Shown one piece after another: positions 1 through 9,215 of a DNA stretch of 64,000 nucleotides. The stretch's first letter is position 1. Each line of letters begins with the position of its first letter. The notes below the pieces were generated by a model that made no database searches, was not told the origin of the DNA, and saw only the letters and a list, made by a program, of their open reading frames with translations. A program made the position numbers and the translations under genes. Source of the stretch: GCA-2718035 sp964435285 (lineage in GTDB: Bacteria > Bacteroidota > Bacteroidia > Flavobacteriales > TMED113); contig CAYSYA010000005.1 of the NCBI GenBank assembly GCA_964435285.1, positions 62,001 to 126,000 on the forward strand. The letters are read 5' to 3'.

Positions 1-1
1 G

Positions 2-1717
2 GAAGCTAAGATGATGCTCGAAGCAACAAGGGAGTTTAATGAAAAAGAAATAAAACCTAATATTTTTGAATTTGAAAAGAAAAATTACAAACTCACTGAA
101 GATTTGATGAGAAAAATAGGTGAAATGGGTTTGCTAGGTATTACTGTTCCTGAAAAATATGGGGGGCTTGGAATGGGTTTAAATATTTCAATGCTAATTT
201 GTGGAGAAATTAGTAGCTATTCTGGCTCAATTGCAACAGCATACGGAGCACATACTGGAATCGGAACACTTCCTATTCTTTTTTATGGAAGTAATGAGAT
301 AAAAGAAAAATTTTTACCTAAAATTTGCTCAGGAGAATGGATGTCATGTTACAATTTAACGGAACCAAATGCTGGATCTGATGCAAATTCAGGAAAAACA
401 ACAGCAACTTTAACAAGTGATGGAAATAGTTATGAAATTACTGGTCAAAAAATTTGGATTAGTAATGCTGGATTCGCTGAGGTTTTTATTCTATTTGGTA
501 GGATTGAAAATGACAAAAATATAACTGGCTTTGTTTTAGAAAAATCTAAATCTAATGGAATCAATTTAGGAGAAGAAGAAAATAAGCTTGGACTTAGAGC
601 ATCATCAACAAGACAAGTGTTCTATGAAAAAACTTTGGTCCCAAAAGAACAGATGCTAGGAAAAAGAGGAGAAGGTTTTAAAATTGCTTTAAATTCCCTT
701 AACGCAGGAAGAATAAAATTAGGTGCAGCAACAGGTTCAGCTGCTATCAAAGTTATAAATGAATGTATATCTTATTCAATTGAAAGAAAACAATTTGGTA
801 AGTCTATTTCTAATTTTGGAGCAATCCAAGAGAAACTTGCAATTATGGCTTCATCTATTTATACTACAATGTCTGGATTATACAGAGCAGGATTTAATAT
901 CGAAGAAAATACAAAAAGATTAGAAAAAAATGGCGTTGGAGTTTTCGAATCAAAAAAAGATGGAATAATTGAATACTCTGTTGAGTGTTCTATTATTAAA
1001 GTACATGGATCGGAGGTTATTAGAGATGTTTCAGACGAGGCAATACAAATTTTTGGAGGAATGGGCTTTTCTGCAGAGTCAATAGTAGAACCTGCTTACA
1101 GAGACGCAAGAATATCGAGAATCTACGAAGGAACTAACGAGATCAACAGAATGCTTATAGTTGGTATGTTAATAAGAAAGGCTCTTAAAAAAGAAATTGA
1201 TTTATTTTCTCAAGCAAAAAAAGCAGGAAAAGAATTGACAAGTATTTTTTCATTTTTTAAAAAAGAAAAAATCAGTGGAGTTTTAGGAAAGGAAAAAGTT
1301 ATTCTAAAGAATGTAAAAAAATTAATATTAATTCTTCTTGGAAAGTGTAGTCAAGTTTATAAAAAAGAACTTGAAAACGAACAAGAAATAATGATAAACT
1401 TAGCTAATATGATCATTGATTTATACATGTCTGAATCTTGTTTATTAAGATCAGAAAAATTAGCATTAAAGAACGGAGAAAATAACTGTGAAATTCAGAT
1501 TTTAATGACTAAAAATTATATTTTAAAAACCTTGGAAACTTGTTCGAATTCAGGATTTGAAATAATTCAAGCACTTCCATCTTCATCAATTGAAAAGAAA
1601 ATACTACTTAAAGGACTTAATCGCCTAACAAAAAAACCAGACTACAACATTAAAGAAATCAGAAGAAAAATTTCATCAGATTTAATTAGCAATAGAAAAT
1701 ATAGATTTAATATTTAA
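2..1717 (+). CDS. Acyl-CoA dehydrogenase, 5' end cut by window
   Basis: This is a flavoenzyme of fatty-acid beta-oxidation that makes trans-2-enoyl-CoA and passes electrons to ETF. Visible motifs are YNLTEPNAGSDA and QKIWISNAGF (FAD/substrate region), IQIFGGMGF, and RISRIYEGTNEI, whose Glu is the usual catalytic base. About 170 residues follow this core, as in VLCAD/ACAD9-like forms. The first ATG is at position 11, but the frame is open to the window edge (E-A-K precede it), and family members start some 25-30 residues earlier, so the gene very probably begins outside the window. Its stop overlaps that of the convergent barrel gene within a TTAA. EtfBA at 61-63 kb would be its partners. Confidence 0.9.
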   Translation, partial: EAKMMLEATREFNEKEIKPNIFEFEKKNYKLTEDLMRKIGEMGLLGITVPEKYGGLGMGLNISMLICGEISSYSGSIATAYGAHTGIGTLPILFYGSNEIKEKFLPKICSGEWMSCYNLTEPNAGSDANSGKTTATLTSDGNSYEITGQKIWISNAGFAEVFILFGRIENDKNITGFVLEKSKSNGINLGEEENKLGLRASSTRQVFYEKTLVPKEQMLGKRGEGFKIALNSLNAGRIKLGAATGSAAIKVINECISYSIERKQFGKSISNFGAIQEKLAIMASSIYTTMSGLYRAGFNIEENTKRLEKNGVGVFESKKDGIIEYSVECSIIKVHGSEVIRDVSDEAIQIFGGMGFSAESIVEPAYRDARISRIYEGTNEINRMLIVGMLIRKALKKEIDLFSQAKKAGKELTSIFSFFKKEKISGVLGKEKVILKNVKKLILILLGKCSQVYKKELENEQEIMINLANMIIDLYMSESCLLRSEKLALKNGENNCEIQILMTKNYILKTLETCSNSGFEIIQALPSSSIEKKILLKGLNRLTKKPDYNIKEIRRKISSDLISNRKYRFNI

Positions 1718-2493
1718 AATCTCAATCCAATTGATTGAAAGATAACCCATGGTCTGTAGTGAGGAAATTGATTTGAATCTCTGTCAATATATGATCCTGC
1801 ACTGTATGAAATATCAAATTTATAAATAAGGCGACACCTAAACATATATTGCAACCCAGCATGTAACCTTCCAAGTAAGTAATATTCAGAATACCAATTA
1901 TCTAAAAAAATATTATTTTGAAATATATATTCATAAGAATATTTTACCTCGAATCCCAAAGAAGCTCCAAGGTATGGTCTCATAACCCCTCTGTTTCCTA
2001 AAGGAAATAAACTCACCCCGCTCCTTAATCCATACAATTGAACATCATCATTAAAAACTGGTGCCGATAACCACACATCAAATGAAACATTTTCAGTAAA
2101 ATACTGCATTCCAATATTGAGATCTGATAATTGCCAAGAATCATAATCATAAATACCTGTAACACTATAATAATACTCAGAAAAATTAATATGCATGGCT
2201 AAATTTCCGTACTGCTTTTTACACCTAATTAAATTTGAAAAAGATCTATTGATGGAATTTGTTAGATTAAACTTATTAGTTCTTCCATTTGATTTTGATT
2301 TATCATCTGGGCAATTACAGTCCTCTTTTTTTTTACTTCTTTTTAATAAAACAGAGTTGAATAAATCCTTTAATTTACTAACGTCACGAGTTTTAGTTTC
2401 AATTTTATTTTCAGGATTATAATATTTTTTTGGAGAATAATCTTGAGAGTAAATTATTTGAAAACAAATAAAAAAAATAAAAAATAATCTCAT
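1714..2493 (-). CDS. Secreted/outer-membrane beta-barrel-like protein of unknown function
   Basis: I do not recognise a named family. The protein has an N-terminal signal peptide (MRLFFIFFICFQIIYSQ, cleavage near residue 18), then a basic linker containing CNCPDD. The C-terminal ~170 residues alternate aromatic and polar residues with glycines and end in GLRF; a terminal aromatic residue is typical of outer-membrane barrels. A GTG at 2496 lies one codon upstream and shares its G with the TAG stop of the metalloprotease, so translation is probably coupled. I prefer the ATG at 2493. The operon position suggests it works with, or is displayed beside, the metalloprotease, but that is inference. 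Confidence 0.75.
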   Translation of the reverse strand: MRLFFIFFICFQIIYSQDYSPKKYYNPENKIETKTRDVSKLKDLFNSVLLKRSKKKEDCNCPDDKSKSNGRTNKFNLTNSINRSFSNLIRCKKQYGNLAMHINFSEYYYSVTGIYDYDSWQLSDLNIGMQYFTENVSFDVWLSAPVFNDDVQLYGLRSGVSLFPLGNRGVMRPYLGASLGFEVKYSYEYIFQNNIFLDNWYSEYYLLGRLHAGLQYMFRCRLIYKFDISYSAGSYIDRDSNQFPHYRPWVIFQSIGLRF

Positions 2494-2495
2494 CA

Positions 2496-5027
2496 CTAAA
2501 TATTATAAATTTGCTCTATTAAATAAAGTAAGTACCTTCTATGGTCTTTTGTCTTTTGATTACCATATCTGAGCCCTAAATTATTCTCTAACCAAACTAA
2601 GTTATTAAAAACAGTAGATTTAGTAAGATTATCGTAGCTAGACTTTTTTAAAATTGAAATTAAAGTAGATACATACTCAACTTGTAAATTCATTCTTATC
2701 AAGCTGACAGATTTATTTATATCAGATAAAAAAATCGCATTTGTCAAATCTTGAAGAAAATTATTTAATTCGTACTCGTTTCCATAAAAACTACTATTAC
2801 TAATTCTTTTTAAAACATTTGGATGTAATAAATGAGTCAATACTTTTTTTTGACCGTACAAAACAAGTGAAAGAAGTTTAGGGTCTTCACCTGTAGATTT
2901 AAAATTAAAACCTCTTCTTTGTGATTGTAAAAATGGGTAAACTTCATCAAATGCCATTAATTTCTCATTACTAAAAGCATATTTTGATAAAGCCTCAATT
3001 GATTTTTTTTGTATTGCAAGCGGGACAGCAGAAAATGGTTTATTATTATTTTTTTGACCGATAAACGACCTATCTACGTAAACACCACCTATTTGTCTTG
3101 AAATAATATCTAAACATGTAAAATAGTTACTTGTTAGAGAATAATAAGCTCGTTTTAAACCTTCGTATGTTTCTCCATCATTGCTATACTTTTCTTTTAA
3201 TTTTGGCAAAAGAGAATTAATAAGTTCCATTCTTTCTATAGAATGTTCAATTGGATCACTTGTCAAATCATTTATCATGGCATTAGGATCAATCCCTTTT
3301 CCTGGTGATCTCATGTCGTCTGCATCATTGGCAAAAGAATGTTCTGGAAGTATTGATCTAGATAATATCTTTTCCAGCCCTTCTTTTTCATTGTTTTGGA
3401 ATGATTTATAACCAAATTCAATAGCCCAATTATCATACGGTCCTGGCTTTATATCATAAAAAAGACTTTGGTTTTTTGAGTCTACAGAAATATTTATTGC
3501 AGGATATTCCATTACAGAGGAACATAAACCCTTGGACTCAACAATTTCTTTATTTTTAATCTCTTTATTTGATAATAGAGTACTTCCTTTAAAATTATGA
3601 TTTAAACCTAAGGTATGTCCTACCTCATGTAAAACTAATCTATATAAAGATTGTTTTACCATTTCTTTTTTCATTTCATCACCAAGATTTAATAAATCGA
3701 CACAATTTGAACCAAAGACTGTTTGTTTTTGAAATTCTTGAGATGCAGAACAATAATGCTCATCATATAAATAATTTGTTTGGTTATCGTCAAAAAGAAA
3801 GTCATACTTAATACGATTTGTAATATAAACCCATTCTAGCATTATATCAGCACCTAAAATTTCTCCAGTTCTGGGGTTTACAAATGAGGGACCATACCCA
3901 CCAAACGGAGGGTTTGGAGATGAAGTCCATCTTAAAACATTATATCTAATATCTCCGGCATCCCAATCAGCTGAATCAGGTTGAACTTTAACTTCAATCG
4001 CATTCTTAAAACCTGCAAACTCAAAGGCTAGATTCCAAGATTCAACTCCTTCTTTAATTATGTCTCTAAATTCATACGGTGTTGTGTTTTCAATCCACCA
4101 AGTTATTGGTTTAATGGGTTCTGATATTTTTTTTGAAGGATCTTTTTTTACAAGATTCCATCTATGTATCATGTCTTTATAATTTATTTGATCAATACTA
4201 GTCATATCATTTGTCTGGGTATGAAAATACCCAATTCTAGGATCATCGTATCTTGGTACATAATTATTATCAGGAACTTTAATTAAACTATGTTGGATTT
4301 TGATTGTAACAACTCTTGAATCAGTTACTGCTGAACTTCCTCTTTTTGAAGGATATTTATTTTCATAAACATAATCAACAATAACATCAGTATTCTCTGG
4401 ATAATTATTTATTTCACTGTACCTGGTTTTATCTTTACTTAACGATCCCAGTTTGAAACCTTTATACCATGAAGGGTAAGATGACTTTACTTGCTGAAAT
4501 GATTCAGTTAAAAATAATTTATCAGCATTAATTAAAAATCTAGTACTATCATCATTTGAAGCAATTATTTCCTCAGAAATAACTAATGGGTCATTAATAT
4601 TTGCTTTTGATGATTTACTCAAAGGGCTTGATGGATCAAAGTAGTATTTAGTGTTTTCAACAATAAAATCAATTTTATTAAAATATTTCTTAATCTTAAT
4701 TATTTTTGATCCTCTAAATCCTCCCCTAAAGTTCCATGAGTCGACAACTCCATCTTCAACGTAACTAAAGTAAATAAATTCATCATTTATCTGATTTTTA
4801 TCAATTTCAATGAATGACTTTCCATCTTTTTTTGACTGATAAATACAAAAAAGACCATCATATTTAATACAATCTTTTGTTTTCTTAGCAATTGAGTTTT
4901 CAGATTTAGATTCTTTTAACTCTACTTTATTTTTATTGTTTTTTTTCTTTTTAAAAAAACCTTGAGAATTAGCAGAATGAATATTTAAAAAAAGAATCGA
5001 AATAAAAATAAAAGTGAGTTTTTTCAT
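2496..5027 (-). CDS. Secreted zinc-dependent metalloprotease (DUF5118/DUF5117/DUF4953 type)
   Basis: A signal peptide (MKKLTFIFISILFLNIHSANSQ) is followed by the DUF5118/DUF5117 N-terminal region (about residues 55-300) and a metzincin-like catalytic domain. The zinc site HEVGHTLGLNHN lies near residues 469-480, and a Met-turn-like SSVMEYP follows about 25 residues later. At 843 aa it has the usual size for this Bacteroidota family of periplasmic or secreted peptidases, whose substrate is unknown. No T9SS sorting domain is visible at the C-terminus (ends YLIEQIYNI), so it is probably periplasmic or exported another way. A TAnnTTTG box lies just upstream. Confidence 0.9.
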   Translation of the reverse strand: MKKLTFIFISILFLNIHSANSQGFFKKKKNNKNKVELKESKSENSIAKKTKDCIKYDGLFCIYQSKKDGKSFIEIDKNQINDEFIYFSYVEDGVVDSWNFRGGFRGSKIIKIKKYFNKIDFIVENTKYYFDPSSPLSKSSKANINDPLVISEEIIASNDDSTRFLINADKLFLTESFQQVKSSYPSWYKGFKLGSLSKDKTRYSEINNYPENTDVIVDYVYENKYPSKRGSSAVTDSRVVTIKIQHSLIKVPDNNYVPRYDDPRIGYFHTQTNDMTSIDQINYKDMIHRWNLVKKDPSKKISEPIKPITWWIENTTPYEFRDIIKEGVESWNLAFEFAGFKNAIEVKVQPDSADWDAGDIRYNVLRWTSSPNPPFGGYGPSFVNPRTGEILGADIMLEWVYITNRIKYDFLFDDNQTNYLYDEHYCSASQEFQKQTVFGSNCVDLLNLGDEMKKEMVKQSLYRLVLHEVGHTLGLNHNFKGSTLLSNKEIKNKEIVESKGLCSSVMEYPAINISVDSKNQSLFYDIKPGPYDNWAIEFGYKSFQNNEKEGLEKILSRSILPEHSFANDADDMRSPGKGIDPNAMINDLTSDPIEHSIERMELINSLLPKLKEKYSNDGETYEGLKRAYYSLTSNYFTCLDIISRQIGGVYVDRSFIGQKNNNKPFSAVPLAIQKKSIEALSKYAFSNEKLMAFDEVYPFLQSQRRGFNFKSTGEDPKLLSLVLYGQKKVLTHLLHPNVLKRISNSSFYGNEYELNNFLQDLTNAIFLSDINKSVSLIRMNLQVEYVSTLISILKKSSYDNLTKSTVFNNLVWLENNLGLRYGNQKTKDHRRYLLYLIEQIYNI

Positions 5028-5048
5028 ATAACAATTTTAAAATTTAAA

Positions 5049-5056
5049 CAAAAGTA
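5049..5056 (-). promoter_or_regulatory. TAnnTTTG promoter -7 box for the metalloprotease
   Basis: TACTTTTG on the minus strand, 21 nt upstream of the metalloprotease ATG. It matches the Bacteroidota sigma-factor consensus TAnnTTTG. No convincing -33 TTG is seen at the right spacing. Confidence 0.5.
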
Positions 5057-5091
5057 ATCATTTTAGTAAATTATAATGAAAAAACAGAAAT

Positions 5092-5733
5092 ATGAATTTT
5101 ATAAATTCTGAAATTGAAAAATATTGTCTAAAATATAGTAGTGAAGAATCTTCAATTCTAAAAAATTTATCTAGAGAAACAAATCATAAAATTTTAATGC
5201 CAAGAATGATGAGTGGTCACTACATGGGTTTACTTTTAAAATTAATTGCAAGTTTTAAAAAACCAAAAAAAATTTTAGAAATAGGAATGTTTACAGGATA
5301 TTCAACTATCTGCCTAGCCAATGAGTTGACTGAGGGGGGAGAGCTACATACCATTGAGAAAAATGAAGAAATAATTGATTTTGCATCAAAATATTTTATT
5401 GATAGTAAACTACAGGATAAAATACATATTCATTATGGTGATGCAAAAAATATTATACCAAAAATTAAATCGAAATTTGATTTAATTTTCATTGATGCAG
5501 ATAAAAAAAACTACTGCTTATATTATGATTTATGTATAAAAAAATTAAATAAAGGAGGTCATATTTTAATTGATAACGTACTATGGAGTGGAAAAGTTAT
5601 AGAAAAAATAATGGATAATGATAAAGAGACTTTAGAAATCAATAAACTAAATAAAAAAATTAAAGAAGATACGAGAGTTGAAAATATATTATTACCCATA
5701 AGAGACGGATTAATGATTTGTAAATTAAAATAA
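5092..5733 (+). CDS. SAM-dependent O-methyltransferase (caffeoyl-CoA/catechol OMT family)
   Basis: This 213-aa class I methyltransferase uses S-adenosylmethionine. Motif I is ILEIGMFTGYST (residues 61-72). The metal- and substrate-binding segment FIDADKKNY and the downstream DNVLWSGKV are characteristic of the divalent-cation-dependent O-methyltransferase_3 family. The natural substrate cannot be read from the sequence. The start is an ATG with no Shine-Dalgarno. A 45-aa ORF begins one base after its stop, suggesting a two-gene transcript. Confidence 0.88.
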   Translation: MNFINSEIEKYCLKYSSEESSILKNLSRETNHKILMPRMMSGHYMGLLLKLIASFKKPKKILEIGMFTGYSTICLANELTEGGELHTIEKNEEIIDFASKYFIDSKLQDKIHIHYGDAKNIIPKIKSKFDLIFIDADKKNYCLYYDLCIKKLNKGGHILIDNVLWSGKVIEKIMDNDKETLEINKLNKKIKEDTRVENILLPIRDGLMICKLK

Positions 5734-5734
5734 A

Positions 5735-5872
5735 GTGGATAAAATATACTTTTTTTGGTTTACCTTAATTGTCTTGTGGAATTTTGGATACCCTCATGCC
5801 ACTCCACTATTAGATGTTTTAATTGCTGTTTTACTCTCAATAATCACATATTTTTTAAAAAGGAAAAAATAA
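5735..5872 (+). CDS. Small membrane protein, 45 aa, GTG start
   Basis: The GTG lies one base after the O-methyltransferase stop. The product has a hydrophobic stretch, then WNFGYPHATPLLDVLIAVLL, and a basic tail KRKK, which looks like a small inner-membrane protein. The WNFG-P-A-P--DV pattern resembles a short conserved hypothetical I recall from other Bacteroidota; this is recollection and was not searched. The last 79 bases are antisense to the 3' end of the PAP2 gene, which would explain that protein's low-complexity tail. It is too short for usual ORF cut-offs. Confidence 0.55.
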   Translation: MDKIYFFWFTLIVLWNFGYPHATPLLDVLIAVLLSIITYFLKRKK

Positions 5873-6405
5873 ACTTTGTAAACGAAAAGAGCAATTAAAT
5901 AACCTAATAAAACACCAAAAATAACATCTAAAGGAAAATGTTTACCTACGTATATTCTGCTATAGCAAATTAAAGTAACCCAAATAATTAAAATATCTTT
6001 GATCCAAATTTTTAAGTTTGGTATAGTAAAAAACAAAATACTTACAATTGCAGATGTACTAGAGGCGTGACCTGAAACAAAACCATACTTACCACCTTTA
6101 TCAACTAAAATTCTACATAATTCAGAAATTTGCGGATCCCAACATGGTCTTAGTCTTTGGAAAAATTCTTTAAAAACATGATAATGAATTAAATCAGTTA
6201 TTAAAAAAGTTAACAAGACGCATAAAATAATAAGTTTAAATTTTTGTTTTTGAAATATAAAAGCAAGTATAAAAACAGTGGGAACTGTTAATAATGCCAT
6301 TGTTTTATGATTTGTTATAAAAACAAAAAAATCATCAAAAAGAGAATTATTTTTATTAAGAAATAAAAATAAATTTTTGTCAAATTGAATTAGACTATCA
6401 ATCAT
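5794..6405 (-). CDS. PAP2-family membrane phosphatase
   Basis: This 203-aa integral membrane enzyme of the phosphatidate phosphatase/undecaprenyl-pyrophosphatase superfamily has all three signature motifs: K79...RLRP (84-87), SGH (111-113), and SR(149-150)...H156...D160. At least four hydrophobic segments are visible. Likely roles are dephosphorylation of a lipid phosphate such as undecaprenyl pyrophosphate; the substrate is not determined by sequence. Its 5' end overlaps the obg stop by 8 bp, so it is co-transcribed with adk-obg. The C-terminal ~17 residues are antisense to the small ORF at 5735-5872. Confidence 0.9.
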   Translation of the reverse strand: MIDSLIQFDKNLFLFLNKNNSLFDDFFVFITNHKTMALLTVPTVFILAFIFQKQKFKLIILCVLLTFLITDLIHYHVFKEFFQRLRPCWDPQISELCRILVDKGGKYGFVSGHASSTSAIVSILFFTIPNLKIWIKDILIIWVTLICYSRIYVGKHFPLDVIFGVLLGYLIALFVYKVYFFLFKKYVIIESKTAIKTSNSGVA

Positions 6406-7405
6406 GGCTAGGATTTAATAAGGACCAAATTTTATCTTTTAATTCAACTAATCCAAAATTAGAAATAGAAGAAATAAAAATAAATGATATTTTATCTCCT
6501 ATTTCATTAGAGATTTTTTTTATGAGTCTTTGATTTCCTATGTCACATTTAGAAATTACCAAAATCCTTTTCTTAATAAGCATATTTTCATCGTAGCTTT
6601 TTAGTTCATTTAAAAGAATCTTATACTTCTTTAATATGTTTTTTTCATTTATAGGAACCATAAATAATAAACATGAATTTCTTTCAATATGCCTAAGAAA
6701 TCTATAACCTAATCCTTTTCCACTACTTGCTCCTTCAATTATACCAGGAATATCAGCCATAATAAAAGAGTTTTCGTCTCTATAATTTACAATTCCTAAA
6801 TTTGGAACTAAAGTAGTAAATTCATAATCTGCTATTTTTGGCTTAGCAGAAGTTAAAACAGAGAGAAGAGTTGACTTACCTGCATTTGGAAATCCTACTA
6901 AACCTACATCTGCTAATACTTTTAATTCAAAGGAAAAATAACCTTCTTTACCTGATTGACCATTTTGTGAAAATCTTGGAGTTTGCCTAGTTGGGGTTTT
7001 AAAAAACGCATTTCCTTTTCCTCCTCTACCTCCGCTTAAAAGAACAAATTCTTGTTTATCGTTTTCAAGTTCAAATAAAATTTTATTGTTATCAATATTT
7101 TTTATGACTGTTCCTAAAGGAACATCAACATATATATCTTTTCCTTGTGCTCCAGTACTTAAACTTTTCCCTCCTCCTGAACCGTGTTCTGAAATAATAT
7201 GTTTTGTGTACTTCAAATGAAGTAGGGTCCATTTGTTTCTATTTGCTCTGACTATAATATGCCCCCCTCTTCCTCCATCTCCCCCATCGGGACCTCCTTT
7301 GGCAGTGATTTTATCTCTTCTTAAGTGAGCTGAACCATTTCCACCATTCCCAGATTTACAAAATATTTTTACATAATCGACAAAATTACTTTTTGAACTT
7401 AGCAT
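6398..7405 (-). CDS. obg: GTPase Obg/CgtA, ribosome-assembly GTPase
   Basis: This is an essential GTPase that acts on the 50S subunit and in stress control. The N-terminal glycine-rich Obg fold (about 1-160, e.g. GGPDGGDGGRGGH) is followed by the G domain with GFPNAGKST (171-179, G1) and DIPGIIEGAS (G3). SKCD near the C-terminal part matches the G4 (N/T)KxD position with Ser in place of Asn/Thr. The length of 335 aa is normal for the short Bacteroidota form lacking an OCT domain. It lies between adk and the PAP2 phosphatase in a minus-strand operon. Confidence 0.96.
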   Translation of the reverse strand: MLSSKSNFVDYVKIFCKSGNGGNGSAHLRRDKITAKGGPDGGDGGRGGHIIVRANRNKWTLLHLKYTKHIISEHGSGGGKSLSTGAQGKDIYVDVPLGTVIKNIDNNKILFELENDKQEFVLLSGGRGGKGNAFFKTPTRQTPRFSQNGQSGKEGYFSFELKVLADVGLVGFPNAGKSTLLSVLTSAKPKIADYEFTTLVPNLGIVNYRDENSFIMADIPGIIEGASSGKGLGYRFLRHIERNSCLLFMVPINEKNILKKYKILLNELKSYDENMLIKKRILVISKCDIGNQRLIKKISNEIGDKISFIFISSISNFGLVELKDKIWSLLNPSHD

Positions 7406-7414
7406 GTTTATTAA

Positions 7415-7999
7415 CTAATTCTTTAAATTATAAGAATCAATTAAAGAAAATATTTTTTCCTTAACTTCTTGAATTGATGAAGTTCCATCAACACTATAGA
7501 ATTTATTTTGAGCTAAATAATAATCTTTAAGTATCTCTGTTTGTTCCTTATAAATTTCAATTCTATTAGTAATTATTTCTTTGTTCTGGTCATCTTTTCT
7601 ATCACTACTCTCTCCCCTTATCAAAAGCCTTTTTATTAGTTCAGATTCTGGTACTTCAATACATATCATTAGAGAAATTTCTTGATTTAACTTTAAAAGT
7701 AATTGATCAAGAGATTGTGCTTGTTTTATTGTTCTTGGAAAACCGTCAAAAAGAAAACCATTCAAATTATTAATACTCCTCATTTCTTTATTAAGCATAC
7801 CAATAGTAACAGAGTCTGGTACTAATTGGCCCTTTTCGATAAAAGATTTTGCCTCTAAACCTAAATTTGTTTCATTTTTAATGTTATATCTAAAAATATC
7901 ACCTGTTGATAAGTGTTTTAAATTATATTTACTAACCAAAAATTCTGATTGAGTTCCTTTACCACAACCCGGAGGGCCGAAAATTAAAATATTTAACAT
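7415..7999 (-). CDS. adk: Adenylate kinase
   Basis: Catalyses ATP + AMP = 2 ADP. The P-loop is GPPGCGKGT, the AMP-binding segment LSTGDIFR, and the NMP/LID landmarks are LFDGFPRT and RGESSDRKDD. It is the short type without a zinc-finger LID, as expected for Bacteroidota. An in-frame ATG at 8020 would add seven residues. I chose the ATG at 7999 (MLNILIFG) because family members start there, giving 194 aa. It is the first gene of an adk-obg-PAP2 operon, divergent from purE. Confidence 0.95.
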   Translation of the reverse strand: MLNILIFGPPGCGKGTQSEFLVSKYNLKHLSTGDIFRYNIKNETNLGLEAKSFIEKGQLVPDSVTIGMLNKEMRSINNLNGFLFDGFPRTIKQAQSLDQLLLKLNQEISLMICIEVPESELIKRLLIRGESSDRKDDQNKEIITNRIEIYKEQTEILKDYYLAQNKFYSVDGTSSIQEVKEKIFSLIDSYNLKN

Positions 8000-8120
8000 A
8001 GCTATAATATAATTTGACACAAGTTAATAATTAAAAAAAATAAAATAATTTATTGTGATAATATATTTTATTCACTTAAAAGTTTATTTTTACTTTCTAA
8101 ATTATATAATCAATACAAAT

Positions 8121-8627
8121 ATGAAAGCAATAGTTAGTATTATAATGGGTAGCACATCAGATTGGCCGGTAATGAAAAAAGCAGCCGATTTTTTTGAATC
8201 AATGGAGATTCCATTTGAAGTCAATGCTTTATCTGCACATAGAACCCCTGAAGAAGTTGAAAAATTTGCTAAAAATTCAGTAGAAAACGGAATTAAAGTT
8301 ATTATTGCTGGAGCAGGTATGGCTGCTCATTTACCTGGTGTTATTGCCGCAATGACTCCTGTCCCAGTTATTGGAGTTCCTATAAAAGCTTCTTTAGATG
8401 GTTTGGATTCTTTACTTGCAATTGTTCAGATGCCCCCTGGAATACCTGTTGCAACTGTTGCTATTAACGGAGCGTTAAATGCTGGAATACTAGCTGCACA
8501 AATGCTAGCAACAAATGATAGAGAAATTTTTTCAAAAACTGTCGGGTATAAAAAAGAATTGAAAAACAAAATCGTTAAGGCTAATCAAGATTTAGAAAAA
8601 GAAAAATTCAAATTCAGAGTTTCATAA
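8121..8627 (+). CDS. purE: N5-carboxyaminoimidazole ribonucleotide mutase
   Basis: Purine biosynthesis step N5-CAIR to CAIR. Class I PurE signatures are GSTSDWPVM near the N-terminus, SAHRTPE (the His is catalytic), GAGMAAHLPGVIA and the SLDGLDSLL loop. The open frame extends upstream to an ATG at 8055, but those 22 hydrophobic residues are not part of PurE. The start MKAIVSIIMGSTSD at 8121 gives a standard 168-aa enzyme. The usual partner purK is not in the window. Confidence 0.95.
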   Translation: MKAIVSIIMGSTSDWPVMKKAADFFESMEIPFEVNALSAHRTPEEVEKFAKNSVENGIKVIIAGAGMAAHLPGVIAAMTPVPVIGVPIKASLDGLDSLLAIVQMPPGIPVATVAINGALNAGILAAQMLATNDREIFSKTVGYKKELKNKIVKANQDLEKEKFKFRVS

Positions 8628-8631
8628 AAAT

Positions 8632-9195
8632 CTAAATTCCACTTAATTTAATTGCGATTGCTAAAAGAAGAATCCCAAAAACTCTTCTCAGTATCTCTAT
8701 TCCTACAGGGCCTAACAATTTTTCAATAGGAATTAACATTTTCAATACAATATAAATAAATACAACATTTATGATTATACCTAAAAAAATTTCTATAAAA
8801 CTATAGGCTTCAATGGATTTTAAAGACAACAATGTTGTCAAAGTACCTGCACCAGCAATTAAAGGAAAAGCAATAGGAACAACGTCACTTACTTTTTTGG
8901 CTTGTTTTACAGGCTTAAAAAGTTCTATGTTCAAGATCATTTCTATTGCAATTAAAAAAATAACTATTGCTCCTGCTATAGAGAAAGATTTTAAATCTAT
9001 TCCAATTAATTTTAATATTCCTTCTCCTGTAAATAAAAAGATTAACATAATTAAAGTAGAAATCCAAGTGACCCTTATTGCGTTTATTTGACCTGTTTTT
9101 TGCTTTAAACTAATTAGTAAAGGAATATTACCTAATATATCAATTACAGCAAAAAGAGTTAATGTAATAGTTAATAAATCTGTGAATTGAACCAT
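8632..9195 (-). CDS. MarC-family integral membrane protein
   Basis: A UPF0056/MarC protein with about six hydrophobic segments and the conserved DILGNIPLLI near the N-terminus, plus IAFPLIAGAGTLTTLL mid-protein. The molecular function of the family is unsettled; the old link to multiple antibiotic resistance was not upheld. An ATG at 9213 would overlap no gene but adds six residues (MQKIKF). I favour the ATG at 9195 (MVQFTDLL). It follows aroA by about 20 bases, so it is the third gene of aroB-aroA-marC. Its end lies four bases from the convergent purE end. Confidence 0.85.
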   Translation of the reverse strand: MVQFTDLLTITLTLFAVIDILGNIPLLISLKQKTGQINAIRVTWISTLIMLIFLFTGEGILKLIGIDLKSFSIAGAIVIFLIAIEMILNIELFKPVKQAKKVSDVVPIAFPLIAGAGTLTTLLSLKSIEAYSFIEIFLGIIINVVFIYIVLKMLIPIEKLLGPVGIEILRRVFGILLLAIAIKLSGI

Positions 9196-9215
9196 AAACT
9201 TTATTTTTTGCAAAT

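Noticed and set aside
8055..8120. N-terminal 22-residue hydrophobic extension of PurE from the upstream ATG
   Set aside because: PurE is cytoplasmic and starts directly at the nucleotide-binding strand; the ATG at 8121 gives the normal length.
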